64,000 nt of DNA from Plantago major (taxonomy: Eukaryota; Streptophyta; Magnoliopsida; Lamiales; Plantaginaceae). Shown here piece after piece: positions 24,192 to 35,900 of this stretch. The translations under genes and the position numbers were made by a program. Each line of letters begins with the position of its first letter. The first letter of the stretch is position 1. The stretch is taken from the NCBI GenBank assembly GCA_026545765.1, contig JAIFAC010000146.1, forward strand, positions 1 through 64,000, written 5' to 3'. The notes below the pieces were generated by a model. It was not told the origin of the DNA. It saw nothing but the letters and a program-made list of their open reading frames with translations, and did not search any database.

Positions 24192-25416
24192 TGAATTGGG
24201 ATTCTTCACTAGGAGATTTGTGGTGTCTTTCTTAGGGTATAGTTTGGTGATTTCTTCTTCTCTCCTGAATTTCAATTTGGTGATTTGCTCCTGAATTTCA
24301 ATTTGGGTGCTTTTATGAAACTAAAGTTCAGCTGATTTTGATGATAAACACAATAACAATCTTTATTCTTTCTATTCACGGAATATGTACGAACCCTAAA
24401 TATTTATTTAAAAATATATAACTTACCGATACTTACACGTGTCGAATATGTTCTTTATCAACCCTAAACATCTTTTTGAAAGTGTATAACATGCGTAAAC
24501 TTGATAGTTACACTTGACATGTCGATTCCCTAACATCCCTAAATATTTATGATGAAATGTATAAATTGCATAAACGTAATAGTTACACGTGACGAATCGT
24601 CTGGATCTAAATTCAGAAATTGATGAGATCATTTAAGGAAGTTCTTGCGTATCATTCTCGTAATCATATATCTAAATACTCCCTGAGCATGACCATCCCA
24701 ACTCCATAATTGATGTCATAAGAACTTACGAATAATATGCATGTCGGGATTTGCTTACTTTTAGGTTTTCTCTCTTTCAGTTTTAGAATTTTATCTTCGG
24801 TTTTTATATGATAAATCAATTATTCCTAACATGCATTATTATTATAATTATTTTGGTAAATATTGAAATGCTAAATCTACATCCGCTGTTAAAACACGTA
24901 AAATTTCAAGGGGTGGTGAATTCAAAAGTTGCAGGTTGTCATACATATTTCCGACTAAGCTATGTTGCCCCATTCCAATTTTCTAGCAATCCACTTTGAA
25001 CTCTAGCTCCCATGGTTTATGTATCCTAGATCAATATTCTTGTATCACCTCTTGGAAAGAGTGGTTTTGTGATACATATCTGAGATCCACTTGAAGACCA
25101 CTAGAGACTCGGTCCCATCGATTCTCTGCATTTGTCTCTCCCATGCCGACCAATTATAGCACCGAACGCATTCACATCCAATTTTCATCTTAATCGTGGA
25201 GGACAACGTCAAGCCATTAGTAGAAGACGCCTCCAACCAAATGACAGTGGCTCGAGTCACCTTTGCCGTTTCAAAAAAAAAAAAATCTTAATCGTGGAGT
25301 AAATTGCCAATGAAACCACAACTATACAAAACCTAGAACTAAACAAATTAAGTCACAAATTTCAGTAAAGCATGTTAAACAATAGATTATGAATTTTAAA
25401 CAACTTTCTAGAAGGC
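24192..25416. other. spacer upstream of trihelix-2
   Basis: Holds the promoter side of trihelix-2, then a three-copy tandem repeat at 24391-24605. No coding sequence recognised in the remainder. Confidence 0.5.
24391..24605. repeat. three-copy tandem repeat, about 72 bp per unit
   Basis: Copies start at about 24391, 24461 and 24535. Each has CCCTAAA(T/C)AT, then GTATAA(C/A), then GCGTAAAC/GCATAAAC, then ATAGTTACAC(G/T)TGAC and ATCG or a close variant. Divergence is moderate. Confidence 0.7.
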
Positions 25417-26469
25417 ATGAACTAGACAGTTTTCTCTACAACTCGTACAATGGATTATGCATATTTCTCCAATTCTAAAATTTATGAGTTACGCAATTGT
25501 GACGTGACGTATATTGAATTTCTTATAATTTTGAGATGCTATTTTGGGGTTAATTTTTAGTCCTTATATGACACAACATAACTTTCAATGTGTAAATGAA
25601 ATTGACCGATTTGGTATAAACTAGCCTAAATCATGATTTGGTGTGTCGTAACACGTAACTCGAAGCGGTAAAGATTTTGGTGTGTTCACACACGTAATCA
25701 ATAGTAAAATTGGAAATGTAAACTTATCCTAAACACAGATATTAACAGCGGAATAAAAGACAACGAGATAAGTTTCTAGCAGATTATATTCCTATAATCC
25801 ACCGAGCCTCATGGCTTAAATATATCTAGTATACATATGTTGATAATGAATACAAGAACTACTCTAGATCTATTCTTGCTAATATCTCTAGATGAAAACA
25901 ACTAAGCAACAGAAGAGCTACTTCTACCAATCTACCTATCAATCACGAATCACACAGAAAACTAGATAGAAAAGGCTTAGAAAACGCTGATGTAAATCGC
26001 GAATCTAATAATGTATTAACTCTGCTTTTTCGCTTGATTCCGATTCATCTTGATGAGTTCTCGTGTATATATAGTATCCAAAACGCCCAGAGCGCATCGA
26101 TTTGTCATGATCTTCACATTTTGCAATTTGAGTCCTAACCGCTTCTCCTTGTTCTAAGCAATATCTTCTTTCTTGAATATATCCACATCATCCAAAATCT
26201 CCTTGTAATATCCAACTGCTCAACCCAAATATATATGCACAACACTAACTAAAATTGTTGAACCAATTAGGAAAGGAAATAAAGTGAATAAAGGCAAAAC
26301 CTAATCGTAAATTTACTACACAATGTGTTTTTCCCAAGACAACAAAATTCCGCCAATCCAAAGGTTCTCATGACACCGATAAAAACACCGAGAACTGCTT
26401 TTGTATATCACAGGTATCTTATGTGTCGATACACCAAGATTAACAATATAAAAAATACTCACATTTACA

Positions 26470-27119
26470 TTCTCCCCCTTTTTGCCTTTCTTCACAAACC
26501 CTAAACATTTCAAGTTAGTGCAGATATGCATATACTAAACTCCCCCTCGAAACAAGAAAGATTTCTCCCTTAATTGAAGAATGAACTTAGATATAAAACT
26601 AAGTCGCATTACTAAAAGGTTAGATAGCACAACTCATCATTCTCCCCTTTTTGTGAGGAAGGCAAAACCATCATACCCTTCTTTCTCTTAAAGTTCATGT
26701 TAAAAGACATCCTTATATTCAACAATTCAAGATGCGTATATACTCACTTTTGCTATAAAATCCATACACACATTAGTTTGTGAATAAAGACAAAACAGAA
26801 TGTCAACTAGCTGGTGTTCTGGCAACACCAGTATCACAGCTAGCAAGTGTCTCGAGTACACTAGTCTCTCAACACTTACATTCTCCCCCTTTTTGTGTTT
26901 CTTCACAAAACATACCTAAACAACTTGTTAGCAACATATGAACAAGCATGAACTAAATAAACTCCCCCTCAAACGTAGCAGGGAGTAAAAAAGCAAAAGA
27001 AAGTAAACTAAGCAATTAAGAATCATGTTCACAAAAGTACACTAAGTACTTAAGGATCAATCTATCATGTTAAGATCTTTCTTTGTTGTTCATATGCCAA
27101 CTCATCTCCCCCTTTTTGT
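26470..27119 (-). promoter_or_regulatory. cluster of polypurine tracts upstream of the 3' LTR
   Basis: Four copies of (C)AAAAAGGGGGAGA on the minus strand, at 26470-26484, 26640-26653, 26881-26896 and 27104-27119. Two related GAGGGGGAGTTT tracts lie at 26540-26549 and 26961-26970. The first abuts the 3' LTR and would prime plus-strand DNA synthesis during reverse transcription. Confidence 0.75.
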
Positions 27120-27886
27120 GAAGAAAGATCCTTCACAAACTTAGCTTCAATGGCCACGAGAGTGGGACATAAAAAAATCTGTAACTTGACAAAACACGTG
27201 AGTCGAGAAGAAACAAGATAATACGTGACAAATAAGAAAGTAAGAGTGGAAGTGAGAGAAGGATAGATTATGGGAAAAACACACTTCAATCCAAATGGCT
27301 ATAAAGAAAATCTTGAGACACATATCCAAAACTAATGCCAATCATTAGAAAAGATTTTTGGTAAAAGATTTTCACAACTAAACTTGAGTTCATCAGGTAG
27401 AACAAGCCCCTTATGGAGACTCTTAGCTAATGGTGAGATAATCCACTACAAGCTTTAAAAAGCAAAAATTATCTCTAAAAAAAAAAGCTAGGAAAATATG
27501 TAACGTACTCAAAATACACAAACACACCCAACAAAACACGACTCTTTCTTTCAAACAATTTAGGAAGACTTAGGATTGAGAAGGAAAAGAAAACGCTGAT
27601 TTAAAAAAAAAAACTATCAGCAACTTTGGAACAAACTTGGTGTGCTGGAAACACCAGAAATCACACTGAATGCAAATCCTGCAAATTTTGAACTCTCTTT
27701 AAAAATGGGGGGGGGGGGGTGTTGTCAGAACACAGAGTAAAAGAATGGTGTTATTAGTAGATAGAGACCAAACACTTGATGACACTAATCAGAACCTTTT
27801 ATTTTGCTCTCCAAGACCATTTATTGTGCGGTATTTTTGCTTTAACAAATGGTTTTTCTTCAACAAATATACGAAAAGATTGTCTA

Positions 27887-28095
27887 CTGAATGAAGGCAG
27901 TCGGAACCCCAATCACCCCAATAGCAACACAATTTCGTTAGGCAGCACAGGTGAGCACAAAGGACTGAATGTTGGCAGCCGGAACTCCAAGCACCCCAGT
28001 ATCCTAATGCGTACTCATTACTGTGCCACTTTTATAGAGATAACCTCAAGTAAGTTATTCACGCTGAATGCAGGCAATCGGAACCCATACACCCC
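27887..28095. repeat. three CGG-containing direct repeats inside the Sirevirus-like element
   Basis: Cores at about 27887-27920, 27964-27998 and 28063-28095 share CTGAATG (or TGAATG), GGCAG(T/C)CGGAAC and CACCCC/ACACCCC. Spacing is about 80-100 bp. Their role is unknown. Confidence 0.65.
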
Positions 28096-29482
28096 TATAC
28101 AAACACAAACTATATCTAGCTATCCCATTTAGCAACCAAGTAGCAACCATGCACGTGTAGATCAGGGAGAGACTTTCTTAATTCCTCAAGTAAACAACAA
28201 GTGAAATATCAACGTATTCAGAACCCACTAAAATACAAGTGAACTAGACAACACATTTGAAAAGGAAAAATCGTGAGTTTTAGGGTAAAGAGAGCTTTAT
28301 TTTCACAAGAGCAACACATCAGTAGCTAAAACCCGGTGAACCAGGCCAAGTTTAAACCTTAGAGCTGACAGTAGAAAATCAAAATGCAAACAAACATCAG
28401 ATCACGACTCAAAAGCACCACAAACAGCCTGTATTTTTGGTGGTGTTTCTAAACACCAGTTGTTTTTTTTTAATTTTTAACTTTTTTTTTTATTTTTTTA
28501 TTTTTTATATACAAAAAACAAACTATAAAACCTCTTTAAACATTATTATCTATCATGGTTTTGAGGTTTAAAGTAAACACCAGCCAATTTAAGCCAAGAT
28601 ACCATATAATCACACAAAGAGAAAGACTATCCACTTATGGAATTTCTAATATTTATATCTCCAGCTCAATTACAAAAACAAAAGCAGTTAAACACGCATA
28701 GATTGACATATACATCTCAAAATTTTCTTTACATAATTGAGTCGAAATTTGTTTGGACTAGATGGGTATTTGACTTGCACACAGATAATGTATGATATAT
28801 CAAGATGACAAGATGAAGTAGAAAAGGCTTACCAGCTTAATCGACATCTAGGAAGGTTATTCCTTATCTTTGTTGTGAAATCGCGCCTTACTTGATCATA
28901 TACTTCAAAGATCCTATCCATCTATCACAAATTCTGTGGCTGGCTTTGGTGTTGAGTCTGGTATCTCCGCATACACTAGCTTCTTGTTCTTCACTGTCAA
29001 GTTGTGGTGCTGCATCGGTGTTGTCACAACACTAGAATTAACACAACGATTATGCACATCAAGTTGCTCTAGCCTCAGCTCATCCTTGCTCCATTCTTCC
29101 CAATTCATATATTCTGCACTCGAAAGAATATGAACAAACCAGTAGTCATATGTAATAAACCTACATGCACAAATATCAATTGATTTGATATATGCACGAT
29201 GTATGATTTTCTTAAAGTCACAATAAGAAAAATCAAAAAAATCTACTACATAAAAACTACTAAAATAAGGATTAGCTTGAACCATTGTAAAGATACCAAA
29301 TCCAGACACCAATGAATTAGGTGCTTGGCTCTGATATCAATTGTAAATGAAATTGGACCGGGATTTGGTATAAACTAGCCTAAATTGCGACTTGGTGTGT
29401 CCGTAATACGTAACTCGAAAGCAGCAAGATTTTGGTGTGTTCGACACATAGAATCGATGTTAGAAAATCGTAAATGTAAACT

Positions 29483-31108
29483 GGTCCAGATGACGGCAAA
29501 GTAAAAGACTAGAGGGGGGTGAATAGTCTTTTAAAACTTTTGTCGATAAACACAGTTTCTCAGATATCTGTGAAGATTTCTGATACTTAATTTCAGAGAG
29601 CGGAAGACTTTTTTGTGATAAGTGCACGTGCTCAGCAAGATAGGTGTAAATACTTTGCAAGTTAAATAAGGCAATTAATAAACTGCATAAAGTAAATGAC
29701 ACAAGTCTTTTTATAGTGGTATCTAAAGGTGGCATAATCCTTCAACTAATCCACTTCGGTCTTTCTTAGACCTAGAATCCACTAAGATAGATAAATGAGG
29801 TAACCTTACAAGTATCTTCTCTCGATTCCTAAATACACTAGGTTCATAACCAAGTGTTCCCCCTGAGTTACTCTCCGACTTTCACAATCAAGTACTTCCT
29901 GTACTCAGAAACCTTTTGAGCTATTCCTTAGTTTCCCAAACTAAGTATTTCCTATGCTCTAACCTCGAGTTATTCCTTAGTTTCCCAAACTAAGTACTTC
30001 CTGTACTCCATGCCGATTAAGGTGTTGGTTAAGGTAGTTTGTCAAGTGAGCTTCTTTAATAACTTGTTCAGTTATGCAGATAGCTCTATGAATCAAGTAT
30101 ACTTAATACACTTTGCAATGTATGGTATCTTGTTCTTTACTGACCCAAGTCTATGATAAGTGTTCAAGAGAATGAATCTCAGATATGAAATCTTAGTCCA
30201 ACTCTTTCACAAATAACAATGCTTGTTAAGGATCAGGACACTTAGAACTTTTATGCTACTTAGAATCAAGAGCTTTGGTCGCAACAGAAAGCTTGAAGGT
30301 AAGTAGTGTGCTTGAGAGAGCTTGTGAGAGTATTCAATGTAAGTTCAGTGTTTCTAAGGTGTAATTCTGTGTGTGTTCTCAAGCAGTCTAAGTGTTGATA
30401 TTTATAGATGAATTTGAGTGCTTGAATAGTATCCGCCAGCTTAAATCAAATTCAAACTATTGATATCGAGTATAGTAATCAGTATACGCTTGTCTTCTTC
30501 TTCGGTTACCGCTTTTTGTTCGTACATTTATGTCAGGCATTCAATGCATTGTACTATACTTTGTCTCAGAGTGCCAACGAACTATGCATGGTATCGTAGA
30601 TCTTTATACTATCGATTTCTCGATGTCGTGCACGCCCTTTTCAAGAGATTATCACAACTCCGTATACCACTTGTTGAAACAACTTGTTATAATATATTTC
30701 TTTTCGTAAATATAATTTATGTTCAAGGTATCCGAGTGTAGATATCTGTAAGCACTTTCCTCGCCTCGTAAACCTTTATTTCTCGGATATCTTTGCAACA
30801 CTGCTTATTTAAAACGCCAGGTCTTCAAGATATCCGTCATAGGTATCTCAAAACCTTTGTCTTCAACAATCTTGTGCGCTTCAAATCTTCAAACTGCTGA
30901 ACTTTTCCTCGTTGATGCCTTCTTCGTCTTCTTCGTAAAATAAAAATTACATTCAGAGACCTAACATCCTATACAAGATTAGCTAGACTATCATACTTAG
31001 TGAGTTTCTCTTTACAATGTTCAAGTGAACCAAGAGTACTAACCACCTTTCGGAGCTAAGATAAGTCATTAGGTTGCTGATCAAAATCTAAACAGATATT
31101 CCTAACAG
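29483..31108. mobile_element. 1.6-kb nested insertion in the 5' LTR of the Sirevirus-like element
   Basis: The uninterrupted sister LTR at 25591 shows the LTR should read on from AAATGTAAACT to TATCC. Here the LTR is broken after AAACT (29478-29482) and resumes with AAACT (31109-31113), a 5-bp direct repeat flanking 1626 bp. The insert starts GGTCCAG and ends CTAACAG. If one base is shifted it reads TG...CA with an imperfect target repeat, as a solo LTR would. It contains CTAGAGGGGGGTGAATAG near 29510 and three direct repeats of about 49 bp around 29880-30009 (TTCCTTAGTTTCCCAAACTA and GTACTTCCTGTACTC). There is no coding sequence. Class is unresolved; a solo LTR or a TRIM-like element is most likely. 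Confidence 0.65.
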
Positions 31109-32938
31109 AAACTTATCCTAAACACAGATATTAACAGCGGAATAAAAGACAACGAGATAAGTTTCTAGCAGATTATATTCCTATAATCCACCGAGCCTCA
31201 TGGCGAAAAATATCCAGTATACATATGTTTATAATGAATACAAAGAACTACTCTAGATCTATTCTTGCGAATATCTCTAGATGAAAAACAACTAAGCAAT
31301 CGTAAAGAGCTACCCCTACAAATCTACCTATCAATCGCTGAATCACACAGAGAAAACTAGATAGAAAAGGCTTAGAAAACGTTGACAGAAATCGCGAATC
31401 TAATAATGTATAAATGCTCGGTTCTTGCTTGATTCCCGTATCTATCTTGATGAGTTCTTGGTGTATATATAGTATCCAAAAACGTCCAGAGCACATCAAA
31501 TTTGTCATGATCTTCACAGTTTGCAATTTGAGTCCTTACCGACTTCTACTCATTTGTTCTAAGCAATATCTTCTTTCTTGAATATATCCAAGATCTCCTT
31601 GTAATATCCAGTCTCGTTCAACCCAAATATATTTGCACAACACTAACTAAAATTGTGGAACCAATTAGGAAAGGAAATAAAGTGAATAAAGGCAAAACAT
31701 AATCGTAAATCAACGACAACAAGTTTTTCCTCAAGACAATGTAATTCTCCAATCCAAAGATTCTCGCGACACCAGATAAAAGCATCGAGAACTTGTTTTG
31801 CATATTAGTGTGTATCTTGTGTGTCCATACACTAAGATTAACATTAGTGTGTATCTTGCGGTGTCCCATACACTAAGATTAACACTATAAAAAATACTCA
31901 AATTTACACAATGCGTATCTAAGTTTTAGAACATTACTATGAATTCATTCCACGATTTAATATGCTGGATGCATTAACTTTGCGACGCGTGCATGGAACC
32001 TTTTTTATATTTTTCTTGCTCGAACCTAATATATGTCAACAGAACACATTCATAAATTTTCCTTAAAGACTCAATCTAACCTGATTGCATGAGGGTGTTA
32101 TATTTATTTTATCACAAAGTCTTAGAAGAGACGCAGTATTAATAAATACCCGGAGATTTGATCACTGGTCTTAAGATATATATAATGTTTAATAATATCA
32201 ATAATGCTTTTACGAAAGATACATTTTATATTAATTTTATATATGTGTATATCACCGATGTTCTTTTTAAAACTTCTAATATTTTTTATTATAACTATAA
32301 TATTTGTTCGTCTTTTTTAGTCTCTCCGTAAAACCGTCTCCCAGAAGACTTACTCTTATTTTATTAATGCACAAAATTCATTATTGACTTTTCCGAATTA
32401 CCTTACAAAACATCATGGTTATTATGTTTTATTTATAAGAATGTTCTTTAATGAACACCTTAACAAACAAACAAAATATCACCAGACACGTAATCCACAT
32501 GTTGCACATGAACTCTTGACCCTTTTCTCTACAGCTCGTATAATGTATTATGAATATTTCATGCAATTCTAAGATTCATGTACGCATCGAGTTACACAAT
32601 GGTGGCGTCTATTGGATTTCTTATAGTTTGAATGCTATTTTGAGGTTAATTTATTAGTCCTTATACGATGTATAACTATCAATGCGCATCTAAGTTTTAG
32701 AACATTACTATGAATTCATTCCATGACTCAATATGTTGGATGAATTAACCTTGAGACGCGTGTACGGTGACATTTTTATTTTTCTCGTACGAACCTTATA
32801 TGTCAAGAGAAGACATTCATACATTTTCCTGTATCACTCAATCAACTTGATTGCATGAGGGATATGTTCTACGGAGTATTTGTTTTACTAATGCACGAAA
32901 TCCATAATCTGACTTTTCTGAAATACCTTACAAAGATT

Positions 32939-35900
32939 CGAAAGAATATAATTCCGCCTCTCATTAACACAATGGTTCATATATATACAAGAGTAATCCT
33001 AGTAATCCTATAATCTAGAAGTCTAAATATAACATGAAATACAATACAATAAGAGATATGAAATACTTAGAGTCTAATCTATTTCATATTCTAACACTCC
33101 CCACAACAAACCGGAGGATCACGAATATTGAGACCGGTCCGAAATCACAATAATACCAGGTAACCCTTAGTAAAAATATCTTCTGCATGCAGACGGTACA
33201 TGATTTAACACGTAACCTCACCCTCACAAGAACCTTTTCTGACAAAATGAATGTCCATCTCAATGTGCTTCGTATACCGGTCAACAGATTCCTGGAAGAT
33301 AGATAGCACTCACATTGTCACAATAAACAAGCATAGCCTTACGGATCGGACAATGAAGTTCTAGGAGAAGATTGCGCAACCAATGTGACTCGACACCACG
33401 TTGAAACGCCTATATACTCGGCCTCAAACTGACTTAACGTGACATAGTAGGTTGTCATTTGGAAGACCAAGAGATCAAATTGTCACCCAAAAAGACACAA
33501 TAACCAGATGTAGATCATGGTATCGACAACCGCCTAATCAAAGATCAAGATATATAGCAACAAGATCCAAATAGAAGAAGGAGAAAGATGCAAGCTGTCA
33601 AGTGTGTTCTCAACATAGCGATAATACGCTTCAAGGCAAGCATATGCTCATCACGAGGTCATGCATGTGAAGACAAATCATTGTACCATAGGAAATATCC
33701 AACTGTGAAAGTAAGATCGAATGCACCAAAGACTACGATACAAGGTCGGATCGCAAACGGGACCTCAACAGACCGATCTTCGTTTAGTATCAACCGGTAC
33801 GATGACGGCTTACGAAGACATGCTCGCATCGACGACGATTTCCTTAGCATACTTCTGCTGTGACAAAAATAACCCACCCTTGTGTCGGGTGACACTAATC
33901 CCCAGAAAATAGTTCAAGTAACCCAAATCTTTCATAGCAAATTCAGAGCTAAGATGTGCCATAATCAATTTGCGAAGTGTATCCGAAGAAGCAGTCAAAA
34001 TAATGTCATCAACATATAACAACAAATAGGCCATATCAGTACCATGTCGGTAGAGAAATAAGGAAGTATCTGATTGACTGTTAGTGAAACCAATAGTTGA
34101 ACGAAATCAGCAAATCGTTTATACCATGCTCGAGGAGCCTGCTTAAGACCGTAAAGGGATTTCCGGAGGAGACAGACATAGTCAGGATGAACTCGGTCAC
34201 GGAAACCCATAGGCTAATGCAGATATACAGTTTCCTTCAAATTGCCATGGAGAAATGCATTACTGACATCTAACTGGTGAATCGAGCACTGCTTGGATAG
34301 AGCAATGCTGAGAACTATACGAATCGTGGCCGGATTAACTACCGGACTGAATGTTTCACCACAATCAATGCCAACACGCTGAGTTTTCCCATCACCTACA
34401 AGAGGGCTTTATGCCTCTCAAAAGAACCATCAGACCTGACTTTATGAGTAAAAATCCACATAGATCGAATTATATTAACATCAGGAGGGCAGGGCACTAA
34501 ATCCCACGTCTTATTTTTAATAAGAGCATCAAATTCATCGGACATAGCCAATTTCCAATTCGGGTCGCGAAGAGCAGCCATAGGGTTACGAGGAAGAGGA
34601 GAAGGCGTAACTAGAGTGGTATGTGCCTGCGAAGGATCGAAAATTGTGTTCGGTTTAAAGATGCCATGTCGGCTGCGAGTGACTGGTCGTTCAACCGGAA
34701 AGATAGTGTACCGGGAAGAGGGTTGGACATGTGGAAGTGAAGCGATGGGTGAAGAAAGAGGGATGGCCGAGGTAGGAGGAGAAGCCGAAGCGGCACTGGC
34801 TGCCCGAAGATGGTGTGGGGCGGGCAGCCAGTGGGCTGCCCGTCAATGGTGGCGTCCGGGCAGCCAGTGGGCTACCCGGTGGAGGCGAAGAACGGGCAGC
34901 CAGTGGGCTGCCCGATGGAGGAGGGCCGCGGCCCAATGAAGAGGAAACTGGGGGCGGCAAAGTGGATGGACGCAAGTAGTAAGGAGATACAACATCATCC
35001 AAAAAATCATAAGTAGGGGAATGTGAGTGATGAATTTTAGCGAAGGGAAAGATAGACTCATCAAACAGAACATGTCGACAAGTAACGATTTTATTAAGAG
35101 AAAAATCAAAACATTTATAGCCACGATGATTAGCAGGATATCCTAAGAAAAAACACGGGGTAGATCGAGCATGCAATTTCTTAATGTTGGTGGATGGAAA
35201 AAGAGGAAAGCATAAGCAACCAAAAACCCGGAGGTGAGAACAGGAAGGATCCCCCCGATTATAGAGAACTTTGAGAGGAGACTTATTAGCTAGTAATTTG
35301 CTAGGAAGAATATTAAGTAAATAAGTTGCCATAAGAAGTGCATGATGCCAAAAAGAAGGTGGCAAAGATGCATGAATGAGAAGTGTGCGCATGATATTAT
35401 TAATAGATCTTATTTTATGCCGCCTTTCCGCTCGTGGAAGAAGTATGAGGGCAAGAAAAATTATCAAACTCTCCCCCATTATCACATTGTATGGTTTTGA
35501 TATTTCGTTCAAATTGGGTACGAATATGAGCATGAAATTTGGTAAAATAAGAGAAGACTTGTGATTTATTCGCAATGGGAAAAGTCCACAAGAAATTAGA
35601 ATAATCATCCAAAACAGCACATAATAACGGTGACCCGAAGAACTCAAAACGGGAGAAGTCCAAAGATCACTATGAATAATATCAAATGGCATAAAAGTCA
35701 TAGAACTTGAAGAAACAAAAGGCAACTTAATATGTTTTCCTAGTACACAAGATTGACAAGTAGTAGACTTAGGTTAACTATTATAAGAAATCAATCGATT
35801 GTGTCTAAGAGTAGCTAGAATAGAATCTCCTGGGTGACCCAAGCGGCCATGCCAAAGAGTGGCTGCAAGAAAAGCTGTATGGGGAGGTGCGGCCGAACTG

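Larger units (their letters stand above)
25591..31908 (-). mobile_element. Sirevirus-like LTR retrotransposon without recognisable pol (non-autonomous or gutted)
   Basis: Two LTRs, 25591-26469 (3' LTR, 879 bp) and 29342-31908 (5' LTR, enlarged by a nested insertion), begin TGTAAATG and end ATTTACA. Both sides carry the 5-bp target duplication CAATG (25586-25590 and 31909-31913). Orientation is minus: sequence complementary to initiator tRNA-Met (TTGATATCAGAGCC) abuts the 5' LTR at about 29327-29341, and a purine tract CAAAAAGGGGGAGAA abuts the 3' LTR at 26470-26484. More copies of that tract lie at 26640-26653, 26881-26896 and 27104-27119, a clustering known for Sireviruses. The internal region (26470-29341, 2.9 kb) has no protease, integrase or reverse transcriptase sequence. 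A 132-codon frame (28914-29312) at the gag position has no recognisable domain. Confidence 0.8.

Noticed and set aside
26470..27119. Regularly repeated CTCCCCCTTTTTG motifs that might suggest a CRISPR-like array
   Set aside because: Plant nuclear DNA; the motifs are polypurine tracts of an LTR element with unequal spacing.
27703..27720. Run of about 13 G
   Set aside because: Homopolymer inside the LTR element; length is unreliable and no function is implied.
28914..29312. 132-codon frame at the gag position of the Sirevirus-like element
   Set aside because: In the right place and strand, but no zinc knuckle or gag motif; kept only as a remark in the element entry.
29458..31107. TGTTAG...CTAACA as ends of a larger solo LTR
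   Set aside because: The first TGTTAG aligns with the sister LTR and so predates the insertion; the AAACT-bounded insert fits better.
34616..35016. Plus-strand open frames with repeated WAAR and GQPVG units
   Set aside because: They are antisense shadows of the Pro-rich linker of the minus-strand copia polyprotein.
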